A stretch of DNA of 64,000 bases, from positions 124,658-188,657 of the forward strand of contig CAJTMW010000008.1 of NCBI GenBank assembly GCA_910577275.1, in the 5' to 3' direction. A program made the position numbers and the translations under genes. The notes below the pieces were generated by a model. That model was not told the origin of the DNA. It ran no database searches and saw nothing but the letters and a program-made list of their open reading frames with translations. This DNA comes from an uncultured Lachnospiraceae bacterium (lineage in GTDB: Bacteria; Bacillota; Clostridia; Lachnospirales; Lachnospiraceae). Positions 52,172-60,192 of the stretch are shown one piece after another (the first letter of the stretch is position 1; each line of letters opens with the position of its first letter).

Positions 52172-53311
52172 ATGGATGGAGCAAAACCGTTTACAATTAT
52201 GATGAGGGACACCGAAGTCATGCGGGTGGATTTTGACGCTTTGCAGTATGAAGTGCTTTGCGAAAAATATCTGCCCTACCCCCTTCAGGGCAGGCTTCGG
52301 GAAATACCGAAGCCATCGGAAATCAAAACCGCATACGACATGACACAGATGGTGGTTGCCGCACGGAAAAACGAGGAAGCGGTGGTAAGCTTTCTGGCAA
52401 ACAGGGTGCTGCTCCTTAGCCGTGCCAATGCAAAATGGATTTATAATCTCTGCCATTTTGAACAGGCAGGCACAGACGAACAAAAGGTGAAAATCGCCAT
52501 GGCCTGCCGGGCAGTATCGGTGCTGGACGCTTATTGGCTTAAGTTTGACGACGACAAAGGTCTGCTGTGGAAAGCGGTTGATGTGAAGCGAAATCCCCTC
52601 AACGAGATTATTGCCCAGGTGGCTCTGCACGGAAAATCCCTGACCCTGCAGGGTTCCTTAGTCACGCCGGAGCTGACCACAAACGGCGCTTATGCCAAGG
52701 CTTGGAGAAGGCATTTCGATAATCTTTTGTGGCTGTACAAGTTGGGAGCAAACGGAAATACGGAATCCCGGATAGAGGTGATGTGCTCCAATCTGCTGGA
52801 CAAGATGAATGTGGAGCATGTGCATTACGAGGCCGGGGAGGACGAGGGGAAATATGTCTGTATGTGTCCCTGTATGACTACGGAGAAAAAATCGGTTCTG
52901 ACCGGAATGGAGTTTATTTCATGGTGCAATGTAAACGGAATTGATGCAGACCGGAGAATGTTTGAGACAGACGGCGAGAGCATTTATAAAATGTGGATAG
53001 TGGATTTTTTAATCAGCAACCGCGACAGGCACGGCCAGAACTGGGGATTTTATTACGATACGGAAACCATGGAGATTTTGGGCTGTCATCCTCTGTTTGA
53101 CCATAACAATGCCTTTGACATTGATTATATGAAGGATATGGACGCACCCTATCAGTTTGACAATATGACAATCCGTCAGGCGGCTGTTAAGGCAATGCAG
53201 AAGGTGGATTTCCATTTTACGGCGCCGATTACACGGGCGGATTTTATCACCGACAGGCAGTACCAGAGCTTTCGGAAACGGGCGGAATATCTGGGGCTTA
53301 AAATGGAGTAG
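52172..53311 (+). CDS. HipA-like kinase-fold protein
   Basis: A 379-residue protein with a HipA-like C-terminal kinase core: FLISNRDRHGQNWGF looks like the catalytic loop (Asp and Asn) and HPLFDHNNAFD like the metal-binding Asp segment. The N-terminal 160 residues do not look like a HipA N-domain. HipA kinases are toxins that phosphorylate GltX; here no HipB-like antitoxin is adjacent, so this may be a different protein kinase. The start is uncertain: 52172 or 52142, both with weak ribosome sites. It stands six bases before the SRAP gene and is probably cotranscribed with it. Confidence 0.6.
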   Translation: MDGAKPFTIMMRDTEVMRVDFDALQYEVLCEKYLPYPLQGRLREIPKPSEIKTAYDMTQMVVAARKNEEAVVSFLANRVLLLSRANAKWIYNLCHFEQAGTDEQKVKIAMACRAVSVLDAYWLKFDDDKGLLWKAVDVKRNPLNEIIAQVALHGKSLTLQGSLVTPELTTNGAYAKAWRRHFDNLLWLYKLGANGNTESRIEVMCSNLLDKMNVEHVHYEAGEDEGKYVCMCPCMTTEKKSVLTGMEFISWCNVNGIDADRRMFETDGESIYKMWIVDFLISNRDRHGQNWGFYYDTETMEILGCHPLFDHNNAFDIDYMKDMDAPYQFDNMTIRQAAVKAMQKVDFHFTAPITRADFITDRQYQSFRKRAEYLGLKME

Positions 53312-53317
53312 GAAATA

Positions 53318-53923
53318 ATGTGCGGACGTTTTTATATAGATGATGAGACGGCAAGGGAAATTGAAAAAATAGCCCGGAAAATTGACGAAAAAACTGCCGG
53401 GCGGGGAGACGTGCATCCCTCGGATTTGGCGCTGGTCTTAAAGACGGCCAACGGAAAGATGGTATCGCAGGTATTAAAATGGGGCTATGAATCCCCTCAA
53501 AGGAGGGGAGTGATTTTTAACGCCAGAGCAGAGACGGTTCGGGAGCGGCCCATGTTCCGCTATGACTACGAATCCCGCAGATGTATCATACCGGCCCGGA
53601 AGTTTTACGAGTGGAAAAAGCCGGAGAGAGGGCAAAAGGGACGGAAAGAAAAATACGATTTCTTTGCGAAGGGGGAATTTATGTTCATGGCGGGCATCTA
53701 TCATAAGGATTTGGCGGAAGACAGATTTGCGGTTTTAACCAGAGAGGCGGCGGGCTGTATGGCGGAAATTCATGACAGAATGCCGCTGCTTCTATCGGGT
53801 GGTGATATTGAAAAATGGCTGTTTTCACGGAATGAGGCTGACAGGCTTCTTTCCAGCTCCTTTGACAGACTGCAAAGGAGAAGAAGCGGCGGGGAGGAAT
53901 ACAGACAGCTCAGTTTGTTTTGA
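53318..53923 (+). CDS. SOS response-associated peptidase (SRAP/YedK/HMCES family)
   Basis: A 201-residue SRAP protein. These form a thiazolidine crosslink to abasic sites in single-stranded DNA and protect them during replication. The catalytic Cys2 (MCGRF), the NARAET motif with Asn and Glu, and the HDRMP motif with His are all present. Six bases separate it from the HipA-like gene. A 24-codon remnant of a second SRAP gene lies at 58386. Confidence 0.95.
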   Translation: MCGRFYIDDETAREIEKIARKIDEKTAGRGDVHPSDLALVLKTANGKMVSQVLKWGYESPQRRGVIFNARAETVRERPMFRYDYESRRCIIPARKFYEWKKPERGQKGRKEKYDFFAKGEFMFMAGIYHKDLAEDRFAVLTREAAGCMAEIHDRMPLLLSGGDIEKWLFSRNEADRLLSSSFDRLQRRRSGGEEYRQLSLF

Positions 53924-53951
53924 CTGGTGATATGGGAAGGCGGAAAAAGTG

Positions 53952-54443
53952 ATGAAATACCGGTTGGCGGCAAAAGAAGAACTGGATACGATTTGGGATT
54001 ACAATATTTCACAGAATCCGGAGGATAAACGCTGGGTTTACTGGAAGAAGGAATACATTGAATATAACCTGACGAAAAAGGCGCTGACATTTTTAGCGTT
54101 GGATAATGATATGCCGGTGGGTGAAGGCACATTGATATTGTCGCCGGAGTGTAAAGCTGTTGCCGGCAGATTATCCTTGTGTGATGGAAAAACTATTGCC
54201 AATGTTAATGCATTGCGTATCCGGAAGGATTACGAGGGAAAAGGATATATTTCGCGGTTAATGAAGAAAATAGAAGCTTATGCGGACAGCCGCAATATAG
54301 TGGCATTAACAATCGGCGTCGATGCAAAGGAAACAAGAAATCTGGCAATTTATCTGCATTGGGGATTTACGGAATTTCTCTTTTCAGAGCAGGAGGACGG
54401 GGAGCTTGTTTTATATTTTCTTAAAAAGCTGAGGAAAGATTGA
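53952..54443 (+). CDS. GNAT-family N-acetyltransferase
   Basis: A 163-residue GNAT acetyltransferase that uses acetyl-CoA. The central strand and the CoA loop are seen in VNALRIRKDYEGKGYISRLM (form R-x-x-G-x-G/A), and the late strand is ALTIGVDAKETRNLAIYLHWGF. An adjacent GTG at 53949 is an alternative start. Substrate unknown. Confidence 0.88.
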   Translation: MKYRLAAKEELDTIWDYNISQNPEDKRWVYWKKEYIEYNLTKKALTFLALDNDMPVGEGTLILSPECKAVAGRLSLCDGKTIANVNALRIRKDYEGKGYISRLMKKIEAYADSRNIVALTIGVDAKETRNLAIYLHWGFTEFLFSEQEDGELVLYFLKKLRKD

Positions 54444-54461
54444 GCTGGAAATGGTTTCAAT

Positions 54462-55811
54462 ATGGATAAATTGCAATGGAAGTTTAAGGATAGAAAAGTA
54501 AAAAAGACTGTTGCCATATTGCTTTTTTTATTCGCATGTCTGCTGTTTATCGGATGCAGCGGGCAGGTGGAGAGCACAGGTCCGCAGGCGCCGGTTTCCT
54601 ATGGCGGCGAGGACAGTGAATCTGGCGGAAACGCCGGAAAGGCTGTATCAGGCAATCCTTTCCCGCAGCAGGAGAATATTTCTGAGAATGACGCGGAAGA
54701 AAACGAATCTGCGCAGGCAAAGGCTCTTGAGGAAAATCTGGAGTCATCCCGTGAAGCGGCACAGGAATCTCCGGGAACCGACAGGGAAGCAGCGCAGGAA
54801 GCAGACCGCGCAGAAGAGGGAGATGTCGTCGAGATACCGGCATATTCCGGGCAGGCTTATGTGGAGGTAAACGGAAATATTCCTTATTTTGAGGACAGCG
54901 AACTTTCGGCGGAATCCTACGAATATTATTCAGAGTTGGATTTGCTTGGAAGATGCGGCGTATGCATGGCAAGCATCGGTCGGGATATTATGCCGACAGA
55001 GGAGCGTGGCGAGATAGGCGGAGTCAGGCCGTCGGGCTGGCATACCGTAAAATATCCGGGAATGATTGACGGAAATTATCTCTATAACCGCTGTCATCTG
55101 ATTGGCTACCAGCTGGCAGGAGAGAATGCCAATACAAAGAATCTGATTACCGGCACGCGCTATATGAATACGGAAGGAATGCTTCCCTTTGAAAACATGG
55201 TTGCGGATTATGTCAGGGAAACCGGCAATCATGTTATGTACCGGGTAACGCCGGTATTTGAGGGGGACAACCTGCTTTCCGACGGCGTTTTGATGGAGGC
55301 AAAGTCTGTTGAGGACAACGGGGCAGGAGTGTTGTTCAATGTATTCTGCTATAATGTGCAGCCGGGAATTATTATTAATTATGAAAACGGCGAAAGCATG
55401 GCGGACGGCTCATCTCCGGTGGCGAAGATAAAACAGACGGTACAGGAGAGGAAACCGGAAGCAGAAGAAGTTCCGGCAGCAGGAAAGCTGGAAACAGAGT
55501 CAGCCCCGGCAACAGCGGAGCTAAAAGCAGAGCAGGAAGCAGTCACGGCGGAGCCGGAAATGCCGGCGTCGGTCACGGCTGTGCCGGAACCGGAAGATAA
55601 GCAGGCAGCACAGCAGGCGGCGGAAACCGGGGCATATGCCGTCAATGACAGAAACGGAAAGATACATAAGACAGGCCAATGTCCGGCGACAGGGGATGGG
55701 GAACACGCCATGAAGTCCCCAGTATATTTTGGTACTTATGAAGAAGCGGAGGCATACTCCTTTTCCATTGCGCCAAAGCAGGAAAAGAGGAAATGCGGAA
55801 ACTGCTGGTAA
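54462..55811 (+). CDS. Secreted DNA/RNA non-specific endonuclease lipoprotein
   Basis: A 449-residue lipoprotein nuclease. The signal peptide ends in the lipobox LLFIGC (Cys32). A long acidic linker follows, then the nuclease domain of about residues 150-300. That domain contains YNRCHLIGYQLAGENANTKN, the H and N of a beta-beta-alpha-metal nuclease as in streptococcal Spd-type enzymes. After a second Pro/Ala/Glu-rich linker, a small C-terminal domain has His and Cys (IHKTGQCPA, KCGNCW), probably metal-binding and seen in other bacterial nucleases. It may act in nutrient DNA scavenging or in defence at the cell surface. Confidence 0.87.
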   Translation: MDKLQWKFKDRKVKKTVAILLFLFACLLFIGCSGQVESTGPQAPVSYGGEDSESGGNAGKAVSGNPFPQQENISENDAEENESAQAKALEENLESSREAAQESPGTDREAAQEADRAEEGDVVEIPAYSGQAYVEVNGNIPYFEDSELSAESYEYYSELDLLGRCGVCMASIGRDIMPTEERGEIGGVRPSGWHTVKYPGMIDGNYLYNRCHLIGYQLAGENANTKNLITGTRYMNTEGMLPFENMVADYVRETGNHVMYRVTPVFEGDNLLSDGVLMEAKSVEDNGAGVLFNVFCYNVQPGIIINYENGESMADGSSPVAKIKQTVQERKPEAEEVPAAGKLETESAPATAELKAEQEAVTAEPEMPASVTAVPEPEDKQAAQQAAETGAYAVNDRNGKIHKTGQCPATGDGEHAMKSPVYFGTYEEAEAYSFSIAPKQEKRKCGNCW

Positions 55812-55858
55812 AGCCGCGCAGCGGCATATCTTATGACGCAGAGAGTAAGAACAGAAGA

Positions 55859-55920
55859 TTTATTTCTGCGGGCAACGAGCCGGGCGGGCATGCTTGCATA
55901 CACATTTGGCGACTGCCGTA
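55859..55920. repeat. Dispersed intergenic repeat, copy C
   Basis: TTTATTTCTGCGGGCAACGA, then GCCGGGCGGGCATGC, TTGCATACACATTTGG and CGACTGCCG. This is the cleanest copy and shows the internal GCATGC palindrome. It lies in the 169 bases before the MATE gene. Confidence 0.6.
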
Positions 55921-55980
55921 GGGGGAATACCCCGCAGCTCTGCTACAGAGCGGTTGACTCGGGAAAGATGATTTGGCAAA

Positions 55981-57411
55981 ATGAAAACACGTGTAAAAAC
56001 AGAAAAATTTGACTGGAAGTATTTCATAAAACATATTGCGATTATTGCGGTGCCGGTGGCGCTGCAAAATCTTCTTACAACAACAGGAAGCATGGTGGAT
56101 ACCATGATGCTGGCCTCTTTGGGGGAGCAGACGGTGGGAGCCGTGGGGCTGTGCGCCCAGTTTTCCAGCCTGATGTTTTCCGGCTACTGGGGATTTGTGG
56201 GCGGAGGCATGCTGTTTTTTTCCCAGTATTGGGGAGCAAAAAATGACAGGGGCATTACAAGGTCCTTTGGGCTGACCCTTTCCTTTATGATGGCGGTGGG
56301 GCTTATTTTCGGCTTTCTTGCGCTGGGACGGCCGGAATTTATCATGAGCATTTACACGGACAAGCCGGAAATCCAGCAGATTGGCATCCGGTATCTGAGG
56401 CTTGTGGGTTTTGCCTATCCCCTTCAGGTGCTGGCCATGGCAATAAGCGCGCTGCTGCGCTCCATCGAGCAGGTGAAAATTCCGCTTTACGGCGGGATTG
56501 CTTCGGTATTTGCCAACTGTTTTTTTAATTATATTTTCATTTTTGGAAAATTTGGAATGCCAGAGATGGGAGTTACCGGAGCGGCTCTTGGAACGGTTCT
56601 TGCCGGAGTGGTCAATCTGTTAATTCTGCTGGTTTTTATTTTAAAGAGAAAAATCCCCTATGTGCTGGAGTTTTCCGGGTATTTTCGCTGGGACCGGGAT
56701 TTTATCCGCCAGTATCTGCAGAAGTGTTTCCCGATTCTCTGCAATGAGGTTATGATTGGGGTGGGAAATATGATGATTAATATTGTGCTGGGGCATCAGA
56801 GCGAAAAGGCGATTGCCGCCGTGGCGGTGTTCCGAACCCTTGAGGGGCTTGTGATTGCCTTTTTCAGCGGCTTTTCCAATGCGGCTACGGTGCTGGTGGG
56901 AAAGGAAGTGGGAGCGGGAAACCACGAGACGGCTTTCCAGCGGGCAAAGAGGCTTGTCTATCTGTGCAGCGCTTTGATTGGCACGGCCTGCCTTTTGCTG
57001 GTTGGCGTGCATAATCCGCTGCTCCATGCCATGGGGCTTTCCGGGGAATCTTATCGGATTGGAACAGGTATGCTGATAATTTACAGCATAGCGGCATTGA
57101 TTCGTATGGGAAACTGGACGCAAAACGATACCTACCGCTCCGCCGGGGACGCGGCTTTCGGTTCTATTATGGAAATCACCTTTATGTATCTGATGGTGCT
57201 GCCCTGTGTGTATCTTGCCAATTATGCGCTCCGCGCGCCGTTCCTTCTGATATTCGCCCTTTGCTATGTGGACGAGCCGGTGCGGTATGTGATTATGCAG
57301 TTCCACATGTATTCCGGCAAATGGATTAAGCCGGTTTCCGATGAGGGACGCAGGACGATTGAGGATTTTCGGAGGGAACATGGAATTTGTATACAAAAAA
57401 GGGACAGTTGA
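55981..57411 (+). CDS. MATE-family efflux transporter
   Basis: A 476-residue multidrug and toxin extrusion (MATE) protein with 12 membrane segments in two homologous halves. The first half starts IAIIAVPVALQNLLTTTGSMVDTMMLASLG, a standard MatE opening. It would export cationic compounds in exchange for sodium or protons. The ribosome site upstream of the ATG is weak. Its end overlaps the next gene's start by 32 bases. Confidence 0.93.
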   Translation: MKTRVKTEKFDWKYFIKHIAIIAVPVALQNLLTTTGSMVDTMMLASLGEQTVGAVGLCAQFSSLMFSGYWGFVGGGMLFFSQYWGAKNDRGITRSFGLTLSFMMAVGLIFGFLALGRPEFIMSIYTDKPEIQQIGIRYLRLVGFAYPLQVLAMAISALLRSIEQVKIPLYGGIASVFANCFFNYIFIFGKFGMPEMGVTGAALGTVLAGVVNLLILLVFILKRKIPYVLEFSGYFRWDRDFIRQYLQKCFPILCNEVMIGVGNMMINIVLGHQSEKAIAAVAVFRTLEGLVIAFFSGFSNAATVLVGKEVGAGNHETAFQRAKRLVYLCSALIGTACLLLVGVHNPLLHAMGLSGESYRIGTGMLIIYSIAALIRMGNWTQNDTYRSAGDAAFGSIMEITFMYLMVLPCVYLANYALRAPFLLIFALCYVDEPVRYVIMQFHMYSGKWIKPVSDEGRRTIEDFRREHGICIQKRDS

Positions 57412-57844
57412 GGATATCGATTTGCTGACGGAAACACGGATTGAAGTACTGAGGGCAGCCAACGGGCTTTCTGATGATGAGGATATGAGTGAGGTCAGGG
57501 AGCAGTCTTACCGTTATTATCAAAAGGCTCTCTGCGACGGAACACATATCGCGTATCTGGTGTTTGAGAAAAACCGCTTTGCCGGCGCGGGAGGCGTCAG
57601 CTTTTATCAGGTAATGCCCACTTACCATAATCCGGGCGGGAAAAAAGCTTATATTATGAACATGTATACCCGGCCGGAGTACAGGAGAATGGGAATTGCA
57701 TATAAAACACTGGATTTGCTGGTGGGGGAGGCAAAGAATGCGGGGATTACGGCGATTTCTTTGGAGGCAACGGATATGGGGCGGCCGCTGTATGAAAAAT
57801 ACGGGTTTATCAAAATGAGCGCCGAAATGGAATTGCCGGGATAG
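57380..57844 (+). CDS. GNAT-family N-acetyltransferase
   Basis: A 154-residue GNAT enzyme, with the acetyl-CoA loop in NMYTRPEYRRMGIAYKTLD and the last strands in ISLEATDMGRPLYEKYGF. GGAGG lies just before the ATG at 57380, inside the MATE reading frame, so the two are coupled. Similarity of layout to the 53952 gene is only at family level. Substrate unknown. Confidence 0.9.
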   Translation: MEFVYKKGTVEDIDLLTETRIEVLRAANGLSDDEDMSEVREQSYRYYQKALCDGTHIAYLVFEKNRFAGAGGVSFYQVMPTYHNPGGKKAYIMNMYTRPEYRRMGIAYKTLDLLVGEAKNAGITAISLEATDMGRPLYEKYGFIKMSAEMELPG

Positions 57845-57859
57845 GAAGGGAAAACAGGA

Positions 57860-58375
57860 ATGATAATTTTAATAGCAGGCGCTTCCCACACAGGGAAAAC
57901 CAGGCTTGCACAGAGGCTCCTTGAAAAATACAGCTATCCCTGCCTGTCAATTGACCATTTGAAAATGGGGCTGATTCGCAGCGGATATACTTCGCTGACG
58001 CCGGAGAGCAGCGACAGCGATTTGACGGAATATCTGTGGCCCGTTATCCGCGAGATGGTAAAAACAGCCATAGAAAACGAACAAAATCTTATCGTCGAGG
58101 GCTGCTATATTCCCTTTGACTGGAAAAAGGATTTTGATGAAGGATATTTAAGCCATATTAAATATTACTGCCTTGTGATGAGCGAAAATTATATCAGGAA
58201 TCATTTTTCGGATATCAAAAACTATGCCGATGTTATTGAAAAGCGGATGGACGACGGGTACTGCACCATGGAAAACTTGCTGAAGGATAATAAAGATGTA
58301 CTGGAGCAATGTGTGAGATATGAGGTAGACTATATTCTTATTGATGAGGGGTATCAGGTTGAGATTGAATTGTGA
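57860..58375 (+). CDS. P-loop nucleotide kinase-like protein
   Basis: A 171-residue small kinase-like P-loop protein. The Walker A motif GASHTGKT is at residues 7-14, the Asp in LSIDHLKMGL is a possible substrate-binding residue, and EGCYIPFDW carries the Walker-B-like Glu. It is close to the AAA_33/zeta-toxin-like small kinase group but not clearly one member. GGAAGGG precedes the start; it follows the GNAT gene by 15 bases. Substrate unknown. Confidence 0.8.
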   Translation: MIILIAGASHTGKTRLAQRLLEKYSYPCLSIDHLKMGLIRSGYTSLTPESSDSDLTEYLWPVIREMVKTAIENEQNLIVEGCYIPFDWKKDFDEGYLSHIKYYCLVMSENYIRNHFSDIKNYADVIEKRMDDGYCTMENLLKDNKDVLEQCVRYEVDYILIDEGYQVEIEL

Positions 58376-58385
58376 GGGCGGGGGG

Positions 58386-58458
58386 AATGGTACCGCAGGT
58401 ATTAAAATGGAGAGATGAATCAGGACGGAGAAGCCGAGTAATGAAAAATCTCCTTTGA
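58386..58458 (+). pseudogene. Fragment of an SRAP peptidase gene
   Basis: About 24 codons read MVPQVLKWRDESGRRSR, which matches the segment MVSQVLKWGYESPQRRG of the intact SRAP gene at 53318. There is no start or continuation. It is probably the relic of a duplicated or formerly inserted SRAP gene. Confidence 0.55.
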
Positions 58459-58475
58459 TAAAGCCGGAAAAGCGG

Positions 58476-58720
58476 TTGACAATGATATGGGGGAATGATA
58501 AATTATAGATAATGAAAAGCTTCAGTGCTTTTGCGGCGATAGAGAGGAGCTACCCGTCCCGACTTTGCGGGCAATAAAAATACAAAGGTCGTCTCTGCCT
58601 ATGGAATTATCATAGGACTGCTCCCAATCTTATTGAACATCAGCAGTTCAATAGGTGTGAATTGCAATTCAAAAAGAAATGTAAAGCCTGGGCCTGACCG
58701 CTCAGGCAGTTTCTTTTTGT
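58476..58720 (+). ncRNA. Candidate small RNA with promoter and terminator
   Basis: TTGACA, 17-base spacer, TAAATT (58476-58504) is followed by about 200 bases with several possible hairpins: AAAAGC/GCTTTT, CCTATG/CATAGG, TTGAAC/GTTCAA and the palindrome TGAATTGCAATTCA. It closes with GCCTGA-CCGC-TCAGGC and a T-rich run (TTTCTTTTT). No gene with a ribosome site fits. A 21-codon ORF at 58512 lacks one, and a 60-codon frame (58543-58722) has hydrophobic content but no start codon. So it may be a non-coding RNA or a decayed small-peptide gene. Confidence 0.4.
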
Positions 58721-58723
58721 GAT

Positions 58724-58785
58724 GGCAATAAGCCAGGTGGGAGTGCCTGCACTCATATCTGGCGAATGCCGCGTTCAGCAAGCAG
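58724..58785. repeat. Dispersed intergenic repeat, copy D
   Basis: GGCAATAAGCCAGGTGGGAG, then TGCCTGCACTCATATCTGGCG and AATGCCGCG. Same order as copies B and C but with more changes at the left end. It lies between the candidate small RNA and the next gene. Confidence 0.5.
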
Positions 58786-58827
58786 AGGAAGAAATTTTTC
58801 CCTGCTCGATTACGAGAGGATGAAACA

Positions 58828-59529
58828 ATGCGGACGCTTTTGCAGATTTTTCGGGATACAAAAGAGGTATTGTGCAGATATGACTACTATATTTATATAC
58901 AGAAACATATCCTGCATCTTACAAATTCAGAAATCAAGATACCGCATCTAATGGGTATGCAGTATCTTGGAAAGCCGGGACGGTTTACAGGGGATTCAGG
59001 TGCTTATGCGATAAAAAAGCAGCGTATTACAATGCAGTCAGTAGAAAAACTGGTGCGGAAATATTATAAGCCAGAGGAAAAGCAACGCAGGATGTTGGAG
59101 ATGATTCACAGGAAGCTGGATAACCTTGGAGAATTGGAGGAAATGTTTTCTTCTTATTCAAGGCTGTATCTGTATGAAAAGGAACAGGGTAGGGATTCTT
59201 TTTTCCGTGATTTACCACACTGCTATGAGATAATAAAGATTGTAAGGGAAAGTAAGGATACAAAGTATAAAGAAGTTATTTACCAAAGTAAGGAAGCAGA
59301 GAAGAGAGAAATGGTCGGTATCGAAAAAATGCTTCTGGCGGCAGGCATACAGGCGGATGAGAATCTCACAAAATTTATCCTTCGGCTGAATAAAAAATTT
59401 GACGCATACCACACGGTGGATATGCTAAATGACAATGAGGCTATGTTAGGGAAGTGTGTAGATAAAAGAGAGAAAAAGCTTGTCGCAGATTTTCTTGCAT
59501 TGTGGACGGGAAAAGAAGGTGGGGTATAA
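58828..59529 (+). CDS. Protein of unknown function, possible PBECR4-like nuclease domain
   Basis: A 233-residue protein that I cannot assign with confidence. Residues 15-75 (YYIYIQKHILHL to HLMGMQYLG) have the order of beta-strands and the His-Leu-x-Gly segment seen in PBECR4 (phage Barnase-EndoU-ColicinE5-RelE-like) domains. The rest is helical and charged, with EKREMVGIEKML and FDAYHTVDML. No clear ribosome site is seen before the ATG at 58828. Its location beside an integrated element suggests mobile origin. A hypothesis only. Confidence 0.6.
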   Translation: MRTLLQIFRDTKEVLCRYDYYIYIQKHILHLTNSEIKIPHLMGMQYLGKPGRFTGDSGAYAIKKQRITMQSVEKLVRKYYKPEEKQRRMLEMIHRKLDNLGELEEMFSSYSRLYLYEKEQGRDSFFRDLPHCYEIIKIVRESKDTKYKEVIYQSKEAEKREMVGIEKMLLAAGIQADENLTKFILRLNKKFDAYHTVDMLNDNEAMLGKCVDKREKKLVADFLALWTGKEGGV

Positions 59530-59703
59530 ATAAAAATATTTCTCTTTTTCTATCTGGATTGCTTCTTCCTGTGAATATCCTGAATGAACCAGCAGTTATT
59601 TTTGCAGATAAACCATAAATATTAAAGGGTAGGACTGGAACCTGAAAGAAAGTGGTATGTGTTTCAGGTTCGCATAACAGAGAGAAGCGTATCAACAAAA
59701 ATA

Positions 59704-59750
59704 ATAAACTGTACGGGAATCCCTGCTAATGACATTCCCGTACAGTTTAT
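59704..59750 (-). terminator. Terminator of the truncated cyclophilin gene
   Basis: A perfect 17-bp stem ATAAACTGTACGGGAAT / ATTCCCGTACAGTTTAT; on the minus strand it is followed by TATTTTTG. The 3' end of the original gene thus remains intact. Confidence 0.85.
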
Positions 59751-59770
59751 AACACTATTTAAAAATTGCC

Positions 59771-59971
59771 TCAGCACTTCTCCGGTTCCGGATATTCGAC
59801 TCCGAATGTTTCTACGGTAACGCTCTTCAACACCTGATTTTCCAGCGGTCTGTCATTATAATCGGTAGCTGTCCCGGCAATCTTATTCACCACATCCATA
59901 CCTTCAATCACCTTCCCGAACGCCGCGTACTGGCCGCCAAGATGGGGGCTGGTCTTGTGCATGATGAAGAA
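59771..59971 (-). pseudogene. 3' fragment of a cyclophilin-type peptidyl-prolyl isomerase gene
   Basis: The last 67 codons of a cyclophilin (FFIMHKTSPHLGGQYAAFGK, then VIEGMDVVNKIA and the end EYPEPEKC). Cyclophilins catalyse proline isomerisation during protein folding. The strand before FFIMHK should read NSAGSQ, but here only GGCTCC followed by a frame-breaking ATAC is left, and further upstream there is no similarity. So the gene is cut near 59972, just where the mobile-element-like DNA begins. The 5' half may lie at the other end of the element, outside the window. Confidence 0.85.
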
Positions 59972-60026
59972 GTATGGAGCCGGGAAACCGCATATTTACT
60001 GGATATTTTATCACTTTTAGAGCTTG

Positions 60027-60048
60027 TTGACAACAATTTGACAACAAT
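60027..60048. repeat. 11-bp direct repeat near the element end
   Basis: TTGACAACAAT occurs twice head to tail (60027 and 60038). Short direct repeats of this kind are typical arm-type binding sites of tyrosine integrases at the ends of integrative elements. It is 55 bases from the cyclophilin break. Confidence 0.55.
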
Positions 60049-60192
60049 TTTTGTTTTGGATAGTACCGAACAATACTGAATGGTACTTTTTAACAGCATA
60101 TGAGTTTGCAAGAAAAGGCATCCCAATAAATAGGATGTCTTTTTGTTTGGGGAAAATAGATTTAAAAATTGTATATTATGGAGGAAAGCATT

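Noticed and set aside
59972..60026. tRNA 3' end as integration site
   Set aside because: No tRNA-like cloverleaf or CCA end is present; the element border lies in a cyclophilin gene.
59908..60126. Minus-strand ORF across the element end, as a possible integrase remnant
   Set aside because: The translation shows no Arg-His-Arg-Tyr integrase motifs and crosses the cyclophilin junction, so it is chance.
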